Source of the DNA: Phaeobacter sp. G2
GTDB lineage: Bacteria > Pseudomonadota > Alphaproteobacteria > Rhodobacterales > Rhodobacteraceae
NCBI GenBank assembly: GCA_025163595.1
Contig: CP104100.1
Span: 558,001-622,000, forward strand
Direction: 5' to 3'
DNA length: 64,000 nt
The notes below the pieces were generated by a model. It was not told the DNA's origin. It made no database searches and saw only the letters and a program-made list of their open reading frames with translations. Below are positions 8,254-16,801 of this stretch, piece after piece. Positions within the stretch are counted from its first letter, which is position 1, and each line of letters opens with the position of its first letter. The position numbers were made by a program, and so were the translations under genes.

Positions 8254-9903
8254 TTACTCTTTGGTGATCGGCACGATCCGATCCGCCTGATCCCGTTCAG
8301 CCTGGCGATGGGCTGCGATCAAAATAGCAGCCTGGGGGCAAGCTCGCCGCAGGCCACGCATCACCGCGCAGGCCGTGTCATAGTCCAGCCCCTCGGTGGG
8401 TTCGTCCAACAGCATGAGCGCAGGGCGACGCAGGATCGCGCGGGCCAAAACCAGTCGGCGAGCTTCGCCCCCCGACAGCCCCGCAGCACGGGGGCCGATG
8501 GGCAAGCTCAACCCACCACGCGGGCGCAGGGTATCCGCAAGGCAAACGGCCTCCAGCGCAGACCACAGGTCTGCATCACTTGCTTCGGGCTCGGCCAGCC
8601 GCAGATTCGCCGCTATGGTGTCAGTAACAAGGGCAGACCGCTGCGTCACCAAAACAGCAGCATCCGTCATGGCTTGGGGTGGTAAAAGTGCCGGATCACG
8701 CCCGGCAAATCGAACACGGCCCTGCGCGGGCTTTAGCGCGCCGATGGCCAGCAACAAAACCGTGCTTTTACCACTGCCGCTGATGCCTTCGAGCACAACA
8801 GTCTCACCTGGTGCGACCGACAGTGAAACCGGCGCAAAAAGGCTGTTATTCGCCACATCAAATGTCACATCTTGCATCAGAACCCCGGTCCCAGTTGCAA
8901 CCGGTCTCGCTGCCTCGGATGTGGGCTCTGCGGCCTCTATCGCCGGGCGCACCCGGCGGGCGGCATGGGTCATCCGTCCGATCTCGGACAGGGCACGCCG
9001 TACCGGAGCGACGGCTTCGCCCAGTGCAAGGGCTGCAAAAACGCCGATGGCGGCGGTGGCCACATCAATCGTGCCGCCCTGCACCAAAACAATCCCGGAT
9101 ATGAGACAGCCAGCCGTCACAAGCCCCCCCCCCACCATGTCCAGCAGAAGCCCCATCAGCCGCTCGATCTGGTCCAATTGGCGGCGCGCCTGTGCTGCTC
9201 TGTCAAAGGCGCAACAGGTCTGCACCGCCACATGTGGCAATTGCCCATAGACGGTCAAATCATCGCGCCCGGCCACAAGGTCAACCATGCGACTGCGCCC
9301 GGCCTGAAGCCCTGCTTCGGCCAAACGTGCGGGCCGTCTTGCGATACGCTGCCCGATGATGAACACGGCTGTCGGCAACAAAAGATACCCCCCGGCAAGG
9401 ATACCCGCCACGCTGGGATGAACCAGCCACGCCAGCAACAGCGACACGGCAAGGATGGTGATAGCCCCCGCTATCGCCGGGATGACCAGCCGCAAAAGCG
9501 CGCCATCCAAGGCTTCGGTATCGGCGGCGATCCGGTTGAGTTCCGAAGTGGCGCGCAACTGTTCCAAGGCCCTGTGGGGGCGGGTCAGCAGCCCGCGCAG
9601 CATTGCGATCCGTAGCTGCGAAATCGCCCGCAAAGTGGCGTCATGGGTCAAGACCCGCTCGCCATACCGGGCCGCCGTGCGCCCAAGTGCGAGAAACCTC
9701 ACCATGGCCGAGGGGGCGAAGACGTTGAAAACGATGCCAAGTCCCGCGATCCCGGCTGCGGCGGTGGCCATGATGAACCAACCCGACAGGGCCAATAGGG
9801 CAACGCCCATGACCAACACGGTAACGGCAAGAGCAAAGCCACGGGCCAGGGCGACGCGTTCGGCGCGCAGAATGCCAAGGACGATGGCGATCAGATCGTT
9901 CAT
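8254..9903 (-). CDS. cydC: Thiol reductant ABC exporter subunit CydC
   Basis: This 549-residue half-transporter has six hydrophobic segments followed by a nucleotide-binding domain: Walker A GISGSGKSTVLLL near residue 370, signature LSGGEARRLVLARA, Walker B LMLLDEPTEGLD, and a switch His in IAAHRQAERD. CydDC exports cysteine and glutathione to the periplasm and is required to assemble bd oxidase. The start overlaps the cydD stop by 4 bp. The CydC assignment relies on gene order (second of the pair) and on neighbouring cydAB. Confidence 0.9.
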   Translation of the reverse strand: MNDLIAIVLGILRAERVALARGFALAVTVLVMGVALLALSGWFIMATAAAGIAGLGIVFNVFAPSAMVRFLALGRTAARYGERVLTHDATLRAISQLRIAMLRGLLTRPHRALEQLRATSELNRIAADTEALDGALLRLVIPAIAGAITILAVSLLLAWLVHPSVAGILAGGYLLLPTAVFIIGQRIARRPARLAEAGLQAGRSRMVDLVAGRDDLTVYGQLPHVAVQTCCAFDRAAQARRQLDQIERLMGLLLDMVGGGLVTAGCLISGIVLVQGGTIDVATAAIGVFAALALGEAVAPVRRALSEIGRMTHAARRVRPAIEAAEPTSEAARPVATGTGVLMQDVTFDVANNSLFAPVSLSVAPGETVVLEGISGSGKSTVLLLAIGALKPAQGRVRFAGRDPALLPPQAMTDAAVLVTQRSALVTDTIAANLRLAEPEASDADLWSALEAVCLADTLRPRGGLSLPIGPRAAGLSGGEARRLVLARAILRRPALMLLDEPTEGLDYDTACAVMRGLRRACPQAAILIAAHRQAERDQADRIVPITKE

Positions 9904-11519
9904 GGTGTCGCCCTCCCAGTGAGGGGGAGGCGCTGCGCCATCCGCGCGGCTAAAGACACGTCATGGGTGGCGACCAGCAGCGTCCCGCCGGCCTGGGCAA
10001 AGCGCACCAGGCTGTCGCCCACCAAACGCGCCGTTTCCATATCAAGATCCGCTGTGGGTTCGTCCGCGATGACCAGCCCCGGCCCCCCGTGCAAAGCACG
10101 GGCCAGCGTCACGCGCCGCCCTTCACCACCGGACAGGCCCGCGCCCCGCGCGCCCAGACGGGTTAGGTCTCCACGTGGCAAGGTATTGATCACACTGCCC
10201 AATCCAGCGGCGCGCAGGGTGTCGTCCGAGATCGCATCGCCAAAACCGATGTTGGAGCGCAGGGATCCGTTCAGGAAATGGGGCGATTGCGGCATCCACC
10301 CGATAGAGGCCCGCCAGGCATCAGCATTGTCGTTCGACAACGGCAGGCCATCAACCAGGATGACGCCGCTGTCAGGCCGTTCCAGCCCCGCGATCAGGCG
10401 CAATAGCGTGGTCTTGCCCGCACCGCTGGCCCCTATGACGGCGAGGCTGTCACCTGGTTCCAGCCGGAAATCCGGATAGGCAATGCCGTGATGTTGCAGA
10501 TCACAGGTCGCGAGCCGCGGCATCTTGGCCAGGGGAGCTGCCAGCCCTCCGTGCCCCAGCCGCTGCGATCGCGGCTCATCTCGCCAGGCGGTGATTTCAT
10601 CCATCACCGCATCGGCGCCGGACCGGTCATGCCAAGCGGCGGCCAGGTCGCGCAGAGGTTGGAAAAACTCTGGCGCGAGCAGCAGCAGGTACAGACCTGC
10701 CGTCGGGGTCAGCGGCGTGCCCCAGCCGCCCCAGCTCAGCTCTCCGAGCAGCGAGAACCCCACCCAGATCGCAACCATGGCCACGCCGAGAGCCGAGAAC
10801 AGCTCCAGTACCGTCGACGATAGGAAGGCAATGCGCAGCACCGCCATGGTCCGCTCGCGCAGGTCTTCGCTCGCACGGGTGAAGTTTTCAACCGTTGCTG
10901 GTCCGGCGCCGATCAGCCTCAAATCGGACAGAGCCGCAAGCCGGTCGACCAGCACGTCGTTCATTTGCCCGACGTCCTTCATTTGACGTGCGCTGGCCTC
11001 CTTGGCTACCCAGCCCACCAATGCCATGAAAAGCGGAATCAACGGCCCGGCCAGCAGCAGCACCAGCGCCACCGCCCAACTGTGCCAAAGCGCGATGCCC
11101 AGGATCACCGACGGCAGCACCATTACCCGCATCTTGGCGGGACGATACCGCAGCAGGGCGAGGCGCATGGCTTCCGGCTTCTCGGCGGTCAGCGCTGCCA
11201 GGGCACCTGCTCCGCCAAGCGCAGATGGTGTGGCCGCTCTCGCCTCCGCCGCCACGATCTCCTCCCTGAGCGCGCCAATCTTTGCCTCCGCCGCCAGGCC
11301 CAGCAGCGCCTGTGCTGCCATGTCGATCAGGGCGCGCAGCCCCCACAGCAGCAGGATCGCGACGCCGGTACGCAGAGGGGAGACGGGCTCCCCCGCCATG
11401 AGCCTGCCGAAGACCCCGGCGATAACGGCGGCAACAGCCAACCAAACGAGGCTGGAGACCACCGACAGCAGGCCGCCAAGGGTTTCCCTGTCCAGGGGGT
11501 GGGGGGTGAGAATCGTCAT
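9900..11519 (-). CDS. cydD: Thiol reductant ABC exporter subunit CydD
   Basis: This 539-residue half-transporter is the partner of CydC. After the membrane domain, the ATPase domain shows Walker A GASGAGKTTLLRLIAG, the Q-loop IGWMPQSPHFL, signature LSGGEGRRVTLARAL, Walker B GLVIADEPTADLD and the H-loop LLVATHD. No good ribosome-binding site is seen before the ATG at 11519. A perfect dyad lies 18 bp upstream, so an Rrf2-type regulator could block transcription or translation here. It heads the cydDC(-ABX) cluster. Confidence 0.9.
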   Translation of the reverse strand: MTILTPHPLDRETLGGLLSVVSSLVWLAVAAVIAGVFGRLMAGEPVSPLRTGVAILLLWGLRALIDMAAQALLGLAAEAKIGALREEIVAAEARAATPSALGGAGALAALTAEKPEAMRLALLRYRPAKMRVMVLPSVILGIALWHSWAVALVLLLAGPLIPLFMALVGWVAKEASARQMKDVGQMNDVLVDRLAALSDLRLIGAGPATVENFTRASEDLRERTMAVLRIAFLSSTVLELFSALGVAMVAIWVGFSLLGELSWGGWGTPLTPTAGLYLLLLAPEFFQPLRDLAAAWHDRSGADAVMDEITAWRDEPRSQRLGHGGLAAPLAKMPRLATCDLQHHGIAYPDFRLEPGDSLAVIGASGAGKTTLLRLIAGLERPDSGVILVDGLPLSNDNADAWRASIGWMPQSPHFLNGSLRSNIGFGDAISDDTLRAAGLGSVINTLPRGDLTRLGARGAGLSGGEGRRVTLARALHGGPGLVIADEPTADLDMETARLVGDSLVRFAQAGGTLLVATHDVSLAARMAQRLPLTGRATP

Positions 11520-11536
11520 GGCGCGCCATTTATTTG

Positions 11537-11549
11537 GTATCTTGGATAC
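11537..11549. promoter_or_regulatory. Dyad operator candidate, Rrf2-type
   Basis: A perfect dyad GTATC-TTG-GATAC in an AT-rich setting lies between cydD and the divergent Rrf2 gene. Short GTATC/GATAC dyads are typical of Rrf2-family targets. Binding by the adjacent regulator is inferred. Confidence 0.5.
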
Positions 11550-11577
11550 ATATTATGGGCATTGCCATCCGGGCGAC

Positions 11578-11591
11578 TTGATCTGGCGCAA
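11578..11591. promoter_or_regulatory. Possible Fnr-type half-degenerate box
   Basis: TTGAT-CTGG-CGCAA has a perfect left half and 3 of 5 matches on the right. It lies between cydD and the Rrf2 gene and may serve either promoter. Confidence 0.4.
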
Positions 11592-11642
11592 GGTCTATTT
11601 CACATTTTTGCTGCAAGTTGAGCAAACATCCAGGGGATCACC

Positions 11643-12104
11643 ATGCGACTAACCATCAGGACGAACCTTGCCGCGCGGATCCTGATGGTCTGCGCCGAAA
11701 ACCCTGAGCTCCTGCTCAAGACCGCGGAGGTCGCGGCGCTGTGCAATTGCTCCACCAATCACGCAGCCCATGTGGTTCAGCGCCTGCAGGCCGAAGGCTA
11801 TGTGTCCACGCTGCGAGGCCGTTCTGGTGGCTTTTCGCTTTCCCGCCGGGCCGAGGACGTCTCAATGGGGGACATCTTTCGCCTATTTGAGGCAGACATT
11901 CCTTTTGCGGAGTGTTTTGACGAGGCCAGCAACACCTGCCCGCTGCGCGGCAGCTGTCGTCTGCAACGCTATATCGAACGCGCGCTGGACGCCTTTTATC
12001 ACGAACTTGACCTGGTGACGCTGCGGGACCTGGTGCAGGGCAATTGCGGTCTGAGCGCCCTGTTGACGCTGAGGCCCGAGTTGCCTGCTTCTTGCGCACC
12101 ATGA
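11643..12104 (+). CDS. Rrf2-family Fe-S transcriptional regulator, NsrR-like
   Basis: This 153-residue protein starts MRLTIRTNLAARILM with the Rrf2 winged helix (TAEVAALCNCSTNHAAHVVQRL, wing LRGRSGGFSL). Three cysteines, Cys91, Cys99 and Cys105, are placed as the [Fe-S] ligands of the family. The C-terminal FYHELDLVTLRDLVQ strongly resembles NsrR, the nitric-oxide sensor. The C-x7-C-x5-C spacing is, however, also that of the iron regulator RirA. It is divergent from cydDC, which fits NO or redox control of bd oxidase, a NO-tolerant oxidase. Confidence 0.8.
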   Translation: MRLTIRTNLAARILMVCAENPELLLKTAEVAALCNCSTNHAAHVVQRLQAEGYVSTLRGRSGGFSLSRRAEDVSMGDIFRLFEADIPFAECFDEASNTCPLRGSCRLQRYIERALDAFYHELDLVTLRDLVQGNCGLSALLTLRPELPASCAP

Positions 12105-12171
12105 GCCCGTCGCCGTGCTGCACCGAGGTCTGACCTCCGACGGCCCAACAACGCACTGATCGGCGCGGTGT

Positions 12172-13071
12172 TCAATGGTGAAGCTTGGTGTGACAGGCAC
12201 GCGCCCATGACGCAAAGCGTTCCATTTCGGCAAGACGCGGATGGTCGCTGCGGCTCACCGCCCAGAACGTTCTGCCGGGCAATTCTGTCTCTGACAGGCG
12301 GACCAGCTGCCCGGCGGCAATAGCGGCACCGGCCAACACGCTGGAGGCGAGCACCACGCCCTGACCTGCAAGCGCCGAGTCCATGGCGTTTATTTCCTCG
12401 GAAAAATGCTGTGTGACCTTTGGCACCGCCTTCCCAAGCCCGGCGGTGCGCGACCAGCGCTGCCAGCTCGGCGAGGCCTCCGCGCCGCCGCTCCAGCGGT
12501 ATTCGATCAGCGGCAGGCGCAGAATAGCGGCGTCGTCGCGGACCGGGTTCCGACCCAGCAGGTCCGGCGCGCAGAGCGGGATCAAACGGTCTTGGAACAG
12601 TGGCAACCATTCACCTTCCGGCTCCGGCTGGACAGCATAGCGCACCGCAAAGTCGACAGCGCTGCCGGACAGGTCCACCGGTTGGTTGTCGGCCTCGACC
12701 TTCAGATTTAGCCCGGCTTCGCTGCGCAATGCGGGCAGCCGCCGCATAAGCCAGAGGCTGGCGAAGGCCACGGTGACGGAAACCGTCAGGGGGCGGTCCG
12801 TCTGCAACTCTGAAATCCCCGAGATGGCATCGGCCATGCGGTCAAAATTCTCCCGCAGGACCGGGTACAAGGCCTCTCCTTCTGCCGACAGGCGGATCGG
12901 ACGCGGGTAGCGATGAAAGAGTTTCACCTCCAGAATCTCTTCGAGCTGGCGGATCTGATGGCTGATCGCAGTGGGCGTCAGGTGTAATTCGGCTGCGGCG
13001 CGGGCAAAATGCAGATGCCGGGCGGCGGCTTCAAAGGCGCGAAGCGCGTGGAGCGGGGGCAGGCGCCGCAT
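12172..13071 (-). CDS. LysR-family regulator, GcvA-like
   Basis: This 299-residue protein has an N-terminal HTH (LRAFEAAARHLHFARAAAEL, then TPTAISHQIRQLE) typical of the GcvA branch. A periplasmic-binding-like effector domain follows (VDFAVRYAVQPEPEGEW, LIEYRWSGG). It is divergent from azoR with a T-N11-A palindrome between them, so it probably controls azoR and itself. The effector is unknown. Confidence 0.85.
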   Translation of the reverse strand: MRRLPPLHALRAFEAAARHLHFARAAAELHLTPTAISHQIRQLEEILEVKLFHRYPRPIRLSAEGEALYPVLRENFDRMADAISGISELQTDRPLTVSVTVAFASLWLMRRLPALRSEAGLNLKVEADNQPVDLSGSAVDFAVRYAVQPEPEGEWLPLFQDRLIPLCAPDLLGRNPVRDDAAILRLPLIEYRWSGGAEASPSWQRWSRTAGLGKAVPKVTQHFSEEINAMDSALAGQGVVLASSVLAGAAIAAGQLVRLSETELPGRTFWAVSRSDHPRLAEMERFASWARACHTKLHH

Positions 13072-13101
13072 GGGTTTTATCCTTTTTGTTCGGGGGGGAA
13101 T

Positions 13102-13126
13102 CCTGGATGAATTTCATTCACCCAGG
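13102..13126. promoter_or_regulatory. LysR (T-N11-A) operator between lysR and azoR
   Basis: The core TGAAT-TTC-ATTCA is a perfect 13-bp dyad that fits the LTTR T-N11-A rule. It is nested in outer arms CCTGG and CCAGG, which gives a 25-bp interrupted palindrome. It lies 31 bp from the lysR start and 80 bp from the azoR start. Confidence 0.65.
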
Positions 13127-13205
13127 CCATGAGAAATTCGCTTTCGCCAGAGGCTTGGCCGCTTGGTAGGCAGGGGGTGTAGTGCATAGACACAGGAGAT
13201 TTCCC

Positions 13206-13874
13206 ATGCCCACTCTGTTGCGAATTGATGCAAGCGCCCAGCTTGAAGAACGCTCTCTCACGCGTCATCTGACCGGGCTGTTCACCCGGAACTTTCTGGA
13301 ACAGGCGCCAGATACGAAAGTGATCACCCGGGATGTCGGTTTGAACCCGATCCCCGCGATCGATCATAAATTCATTCACGCGGCGTTCACCCCGCCTGAG
13401 GAGCACGAGCCGTGGATGGCCGAGCGTCTGGCACTGTCCGACGCGCTGGTCGATGAGGTGATCGCGGCGGATATCGTCGTTCTTGGGGCGCCGATGTATA
13501 ACTATGGCATGCCGACCGCCCTGAAAGGCTGGATCGACCACATCGCGCGGATTGGTCGGACCTTTTCTTTTGATCTGGCCCGTGGCGACACCCCGATCGA
13601 GCCGATCCTGTCGGGCAAACGGCTGGTTGTGCTGTCCTCGCGCGGGGAGTTCGGTTTTGCTCCGGGCGGTGTGCGGGCACATCTCAACGCGCTTGACCCG
13701 GCGCTGGCGGCTTGCGCCCATTACTTTGGCGTCGCGCAGGCAGACATCGAGACGATCGCGATCGAATATCAGGAGTTCAAGGACGCGCGTCACGAGGCGT
13801 CGGTTGACACGGCAGAGACCCGTACCCGTGCGCTGGCCGCAAAATTGGCGGGTGCGGCGGCGCAGGCCGCCTGA
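13206..13874 (+). CDS. azoR: FMN-dependent NADH:quinone/azo reductase
   Basis: This 222-residue flavodoxin-like protein begins LLRIDASAQLEERSLTRHL, with the flavin loops LGAPMYNYGMPTALKGWIDH near residue 91 and LSSRGEFGF near 139. AzoR enzymes reduce quinones (and azo dyes) by two electrons using NADH and FMN, giving protection from thiol-reactive quinones. AGGAGA sits 7 bp before the ATG at 13206. A strong hairpin ends the gene. Confidence 0.85.
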   Translation: MPTLLRIDASAQLEERSLTRHLTGLFTRNFLEQAPDTKVITRDVGLNPIPAIDHKFIHAAFTPPEEHEPWMAERLALSDALVDEVIAADIVVLGAPMYNYGMPTALKGWIDHIARIGRTFSFDLARGDTPIEPILSGKRLVVLSSRGEFGFAPGGVRAHLNALDPALAACAHYFGVAQADIETIAIEYQEFKDARHEASVDTAETRTRALAAKLAGAAAQAA

Positions 13875-13900
13875 GATACCCGTCTGAGACGGTAACATCC

Positions 13901-13928
13901 GGGGGCGCGGGTTTTGCTCCGCGCCCCC
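13901..13928. terminator. Terminator hairpin after azoR
   Basis: A perfect 10-bp stem GGGGGCGCGG/CCGCGCCCCC with an 8-nt loop is followed by AATTTGTTG. It lies between the convergent azoR and DUF1989 genes. Confidence 0.8.
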
Positions 13929-13948
13929 AATTTGTTGTGTGGCCAGGC

Positions 13949-14641
13949 TCACGCGGAGGGGCGGTGCAGCTTGACTTCCAGCGCGCTTGGCTCCGCCTCT
14001 TCGCCATTGATCGGCAGAAGATCCATCGGACAGCAGGAAATCACCACCACAGCGTCCATTTCAGCGCGCAGCAGCACGTGGTCGCCTTTGCTCGAGACAG
14101 GGGGGCGCCACTCCATCGCGCCGTCTTCGACCACTGGCGTATTCATCCAGAGGTTCAGCGGGCAAGGCACCGATGTTGGACGCAGGCCGATGGCCGCCAG
14201 CGCCATGCGCAGGTTGTCGGTGCAATTGTCGTGATAGCCCTCATGGCCCAATTGGGCATAGCGGTGAATATCGCAGGACGCGACCAGCGTGTCGTGAACG
14301 CCGGGTGAAGTGTCCTCAACCAGGGTCAGAATCGGGCGCCGCCGGTTGGTCACCAGAGCATCACCAGGGCGTGGAGAGACCCGCCGCAGCGTCGGGCGCA
14401 GGTGTTCCATCGACAGGTATTCGTTGCAGTCGCCCTCGGCAAAGGCCCAGAAATCGCCGATCTGGTTGCCGTCGCGGTTCATAACCGACAGCAGCTCGCC
14501 CTGTTTCAGCCGCATAGCCCGGCCCTGGCGGGCAGGAATGGTATATGTGGTATCGGGGCTCAGGCGGCCATTCTCTGCAAGGGTGTGATGCGCGCTCGGG
14601 TTTTCACCGTCGGGCCGTGCAGGCTCAAAGGGGGGGGTCAT
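13949..14641 (-). CDS. DUF1989 family protein (urea carboxylase-associated family)
   Basis: This 230-residue protein contains TIPARQGRAMRLKQGELLSV, GNQIGDFWAFAEGD, the HDTLVASCDIHRY region and a late CPLNLWMNTPV stretch. These are typical of DUF1989 proteins, often linked to urea/allophanate and other amidated-nitrogen pathways. Conserved Cys and His residues suggest a metal site. It starts inside the stop of the deacetylase gene (4-bp overlap) and is the last gene of the ABC importer operon, so it likely helps break down the imported compound. The reaction is unknown. Confidence 0.8.
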   Translation of the reverse strand: MTPPFEPARPDGENPSAHHTLAENGRLSPDTTYTIPARQGRAMRLKQGELLSVMNRDGNQIGDFWAFAEGDCNEYLSMEHLRPTLRRVSPRPGDALVTNRRRPILTLVEDTSPGVHDTLVASCDIHRYAQLGHEGYHDNCTDNLRMALAAIGLRPTSVPCPLNLWMNTPVVEDGAMEWRPPVSSKGDHVLLRAEMDAVVVISCCPMDLLPINGEEAEPSALEVKLHRPSA

Positions 14642-15537
14642 TGTTTTTTCTCCATCAGGACGGGATGAGTGTAGGGGGCTGCGGGTTCACGGTGCGGCTG
14701 CCAGGTGCCTTCGGCTTCCTGGCTTGCGGCGTAGGCGGCGATCTCTTCCAGCGGTGCGAACCAGACGTCACCGCGTGACAGCACCTCTTCGAGCCAGTGC
14801 TCTACCACCCGCCAGCGGGCCAGCCGCCCGGTCAGGAACGGATGCCAGATACCGATCCAGAGCCCACCGGCCTCGTATTGTGCCTCGAACTCCTCAAAGG
14901 AGGCTTCCAGCCCGCGGCGCGGCGACATCACCGGCATCTTGTAGCCGATCTCATCAAAATGCGCGAAAGGCGGCCAGTCATCACTGCCCCAATGCACCGG
15001 CAGCTCATAGAGAGACCCGGATGTAGTGTCGATGCGATAGGGCAGATCGTCCGCCATCATCGAGCTGTCATAGGTGAACCCGTGCTGCACTGCGAGCGAC
15101 AGCACCTCGGGGGTGACATTATAGACCGGAGCGCGATAGCCGCGCGGCGTGCTGCCGGTCAGGCGGCGGTGAACTTCAAGTGCGCGCTCGAACCAATAGG
15201 TTTGTTCCTCGGCGCTCTGTTCGGCAGGATCTTCGTGCAGATGCCCATGGTGGCCGATCTCATGCCCGCCCGCGAGGATCGCCTCGACGGTTTCGGGGTA
15301 TTGTTCCATCACCCAGCCGGGCATGAAAAAGGACTGTTTGAGCCCCAGCCGTCGGTAGGTCTCAAGAATGCGCGGCACACCGGAATTCGGCCCATAGCGG
15401 CCCATGCTGATCGGGTAGAGGCGGCGGTACCCGTCGTCGGGACGGGCGATGTGGATCAGGCTGTCGGCATCAACGTCAAAGGTGATCGCACAGGCACAGC
15501 GGGCGCCGTTTGGCCATTTTATCGGGTTTCGGATCAT
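14638..15537 (-). CDS. Polysaccharide-deacetylase-fold amidohydrolase
   Basis: This 299-residue NodB-homology protein carries the metal-site motifs AITFDVDADSL near residue 17 and GHEIGHHGHLHEDP near 90 (H-x3-H), plus RGYRAPVYNVTPE. The fold covers chitin/peptidoglycan deacetylases but also PuuE-type allantoinases and cyclic imidases. No signal peptide is present, so a cytoplasmic small-molecule amide or imide is more likely than a wall polymer. It is 1 bp from the amidase gene and overlaps the DUF1989 gene, which supports one catabolic pathway. Confidence 0.8.
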   Translation of the reverse strand: MIRNPIKWPNGARCACAITFDVDADSLIHIARPDDGYRRLYPISMGRYGPNSGVPRILETYRRLGLKQSFFMPGWVMEQYPETVEAILAGGHEIGHHGHLHEDPAEQSAEEQTYWFERALEVHRRLTGSTPRGYRAPVYNVTPEVLSLAVQHGFTYDSSMMADDLPYRIDTTSGSLYELPVHWGSDDWPPFAHFDEIGYKMPVMSPRRGLEASFEEFEAQYEAGGLWIGIWHPFLTGRLARWRVVEHWLEEVLSRGDVWFAPLEEIAAYAASQEAEGTWQPHREPAAPYTHPVLMEKKQ

Positions 15538-15538
15538 G

Positions 15539-16801
15539 TCAGGTTTCCTTTTTCATCAGCAGCGTTTCGACCATTGCTGCCGTGGCGAGCAGGGTGCGGT
15601 CGCTGTCCGGTGGGCCGACCAGCTGCAGGCCCACCCAGCAACCCGTGTCGGTTTGTCCGACGGGCAGGGAAATAGCGGGCAGATCCAGCAGGCTGGCGGG
15701 CATGGTCAGGCGCAGAGCCGCAGCATTAGTTGTGGCAAAGGTTTTGGGGTTTGCCAGCAGTGGCGCGAGCAAGGGCGCCTCGATTGCGGCGGTGGGCAGA
15801 AGGTAAAGGGTATCGGCCCTGCGGATGGTTTCGCGCAGCGCTTTGGCTCCATGCACGACCTCGGCGATCTTGCCTGGATCCAGTTTGGCTGAGGCACGCA
15901 ACCGCGCCGCGACAAACGGGTCGAGACGACAGGATTCTGCCGTCTCAATAAGGTTGTGATGGGTCTGCGCCGCCTCGAAGGCTCCCGGCCAGCCACCCGC
16001 GTCGATTAGTGTCAGCGCCTCATCCAGCACCGACTGTCTGCTATACTCCGTTCGCACACCGGCCTGTTCCAGGGCCTTTACCGCCTGTTTGCAGCGCAGC
16101 GAGACCGGCGCGGCCACCCCGTCACCGTCGAGCAGGTCGATGGCAACCGCCAGGCAGCTGGCTGCGTCCGGGCTGGTTGTGTCGCTGGATAAAATGGCAT
16201 CCAGTGCGGTGATATCGGTAACCGTGCGGGCAAAGCTGCCAACCGTGTCAAAACTGGGGGCCAGTGGCATCACACCGCCCATGGGATACCGCCCGCGCGT
16301 GGGCCGAAAACCCACCACGCCCTGAAACGCCGCAGGCACCCGGCAGGAGCCTGCCGTATCAGTGCCAACAGCCAGCCGGGTGATCCCCCGCGCGACAGAC
16401 ACCGCAGCCCCCGAGGAAGAGCCGCCCGGAACACGCCCCTCTGACATCGGCGTCCCGAAATGCGGATTATATCCGATCCCGGAAAACGCCAGTTCCGATA
16501 GATTGGTCATGCCGATGCTGACCAGCCCAGCCTGGCTGGCACGCTGGACCACCTCCGCATCTGCCTTGGCGGGCGCGGCCTCGCGTCTCAGCAAGGATCC
16601 GGCGGTCGCTGTGACGCCCTTTACCGCGATCATGTCTTTCCAGGACACTGTTGCCCCATCAAGCGGGCCCAGTTTGTTGCTGCGGCCGTCGCTCTGGCGG
16701 GCTTGGGCGTGGGCACGGTCGGGCAGCAGAGAGAGAAAAACCTCGCCTTCCTGCCCGGCCCGTCGTAGGGCGTCCATGGTGGTGTCGAGAGCTGAGCTCA
16801 T
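15539..16801 (-). CDS. Amidase-signature family hydrolase
   Basis: This 420-residue protein has the Ser-cisSer-Lys triad region: Lys55 in VSWKDMIAV, the serine run 128-130 in PGGSSSGAAV, and the likely nucleophile Ser152 in GTDTAGSCRVPAAFQG. The usual GGSSGG loop has Ser in place of one Gly, a mild deviation. It overlaps the upstream ATPase gene by 4 bp and precedes the deacetylase-fold gene. Together they suggest stepwise release of ammonia from an imported amide-containing compound. The substrate is unknown. Confidence 0.85.
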   Translation of the reverse strand: MSSALDTTMDALRRAGQEGEVFLSLLPDRAHAQARQSDGRSNKLGPLDGATVSWKDMIAVKGVTATAGSLLRREAAPAKADAEVVQRASQAGLVSIGMTNLSELAFSGIGYNPHFGTPMSEGRVPGGSSSGAAVSVARGITRLAVGTDTAGSCRVPAAFQGVVGFRPTRGRYPMGGVMPLAPSFDTVGSFARTVTDITALDAILSSDTTSPDAASCLAVAIDLLDGDGVAAPVSLRCKQAVKALEQAGVRTEYSRQSVLDEALTLIDAGGWPGAFEAAQTHHNLIETAESCRLDPFVAARLRASAKLDPGKIAEVVHGAKALRETIRRADTLYLLPTAAIEAPLLAPLLANPKTFATTNAAALRLTMPASLLDLPAISLPVGQTDTGCWVGLQLVGPPDSDRTLLATAAMVETLLMKKET

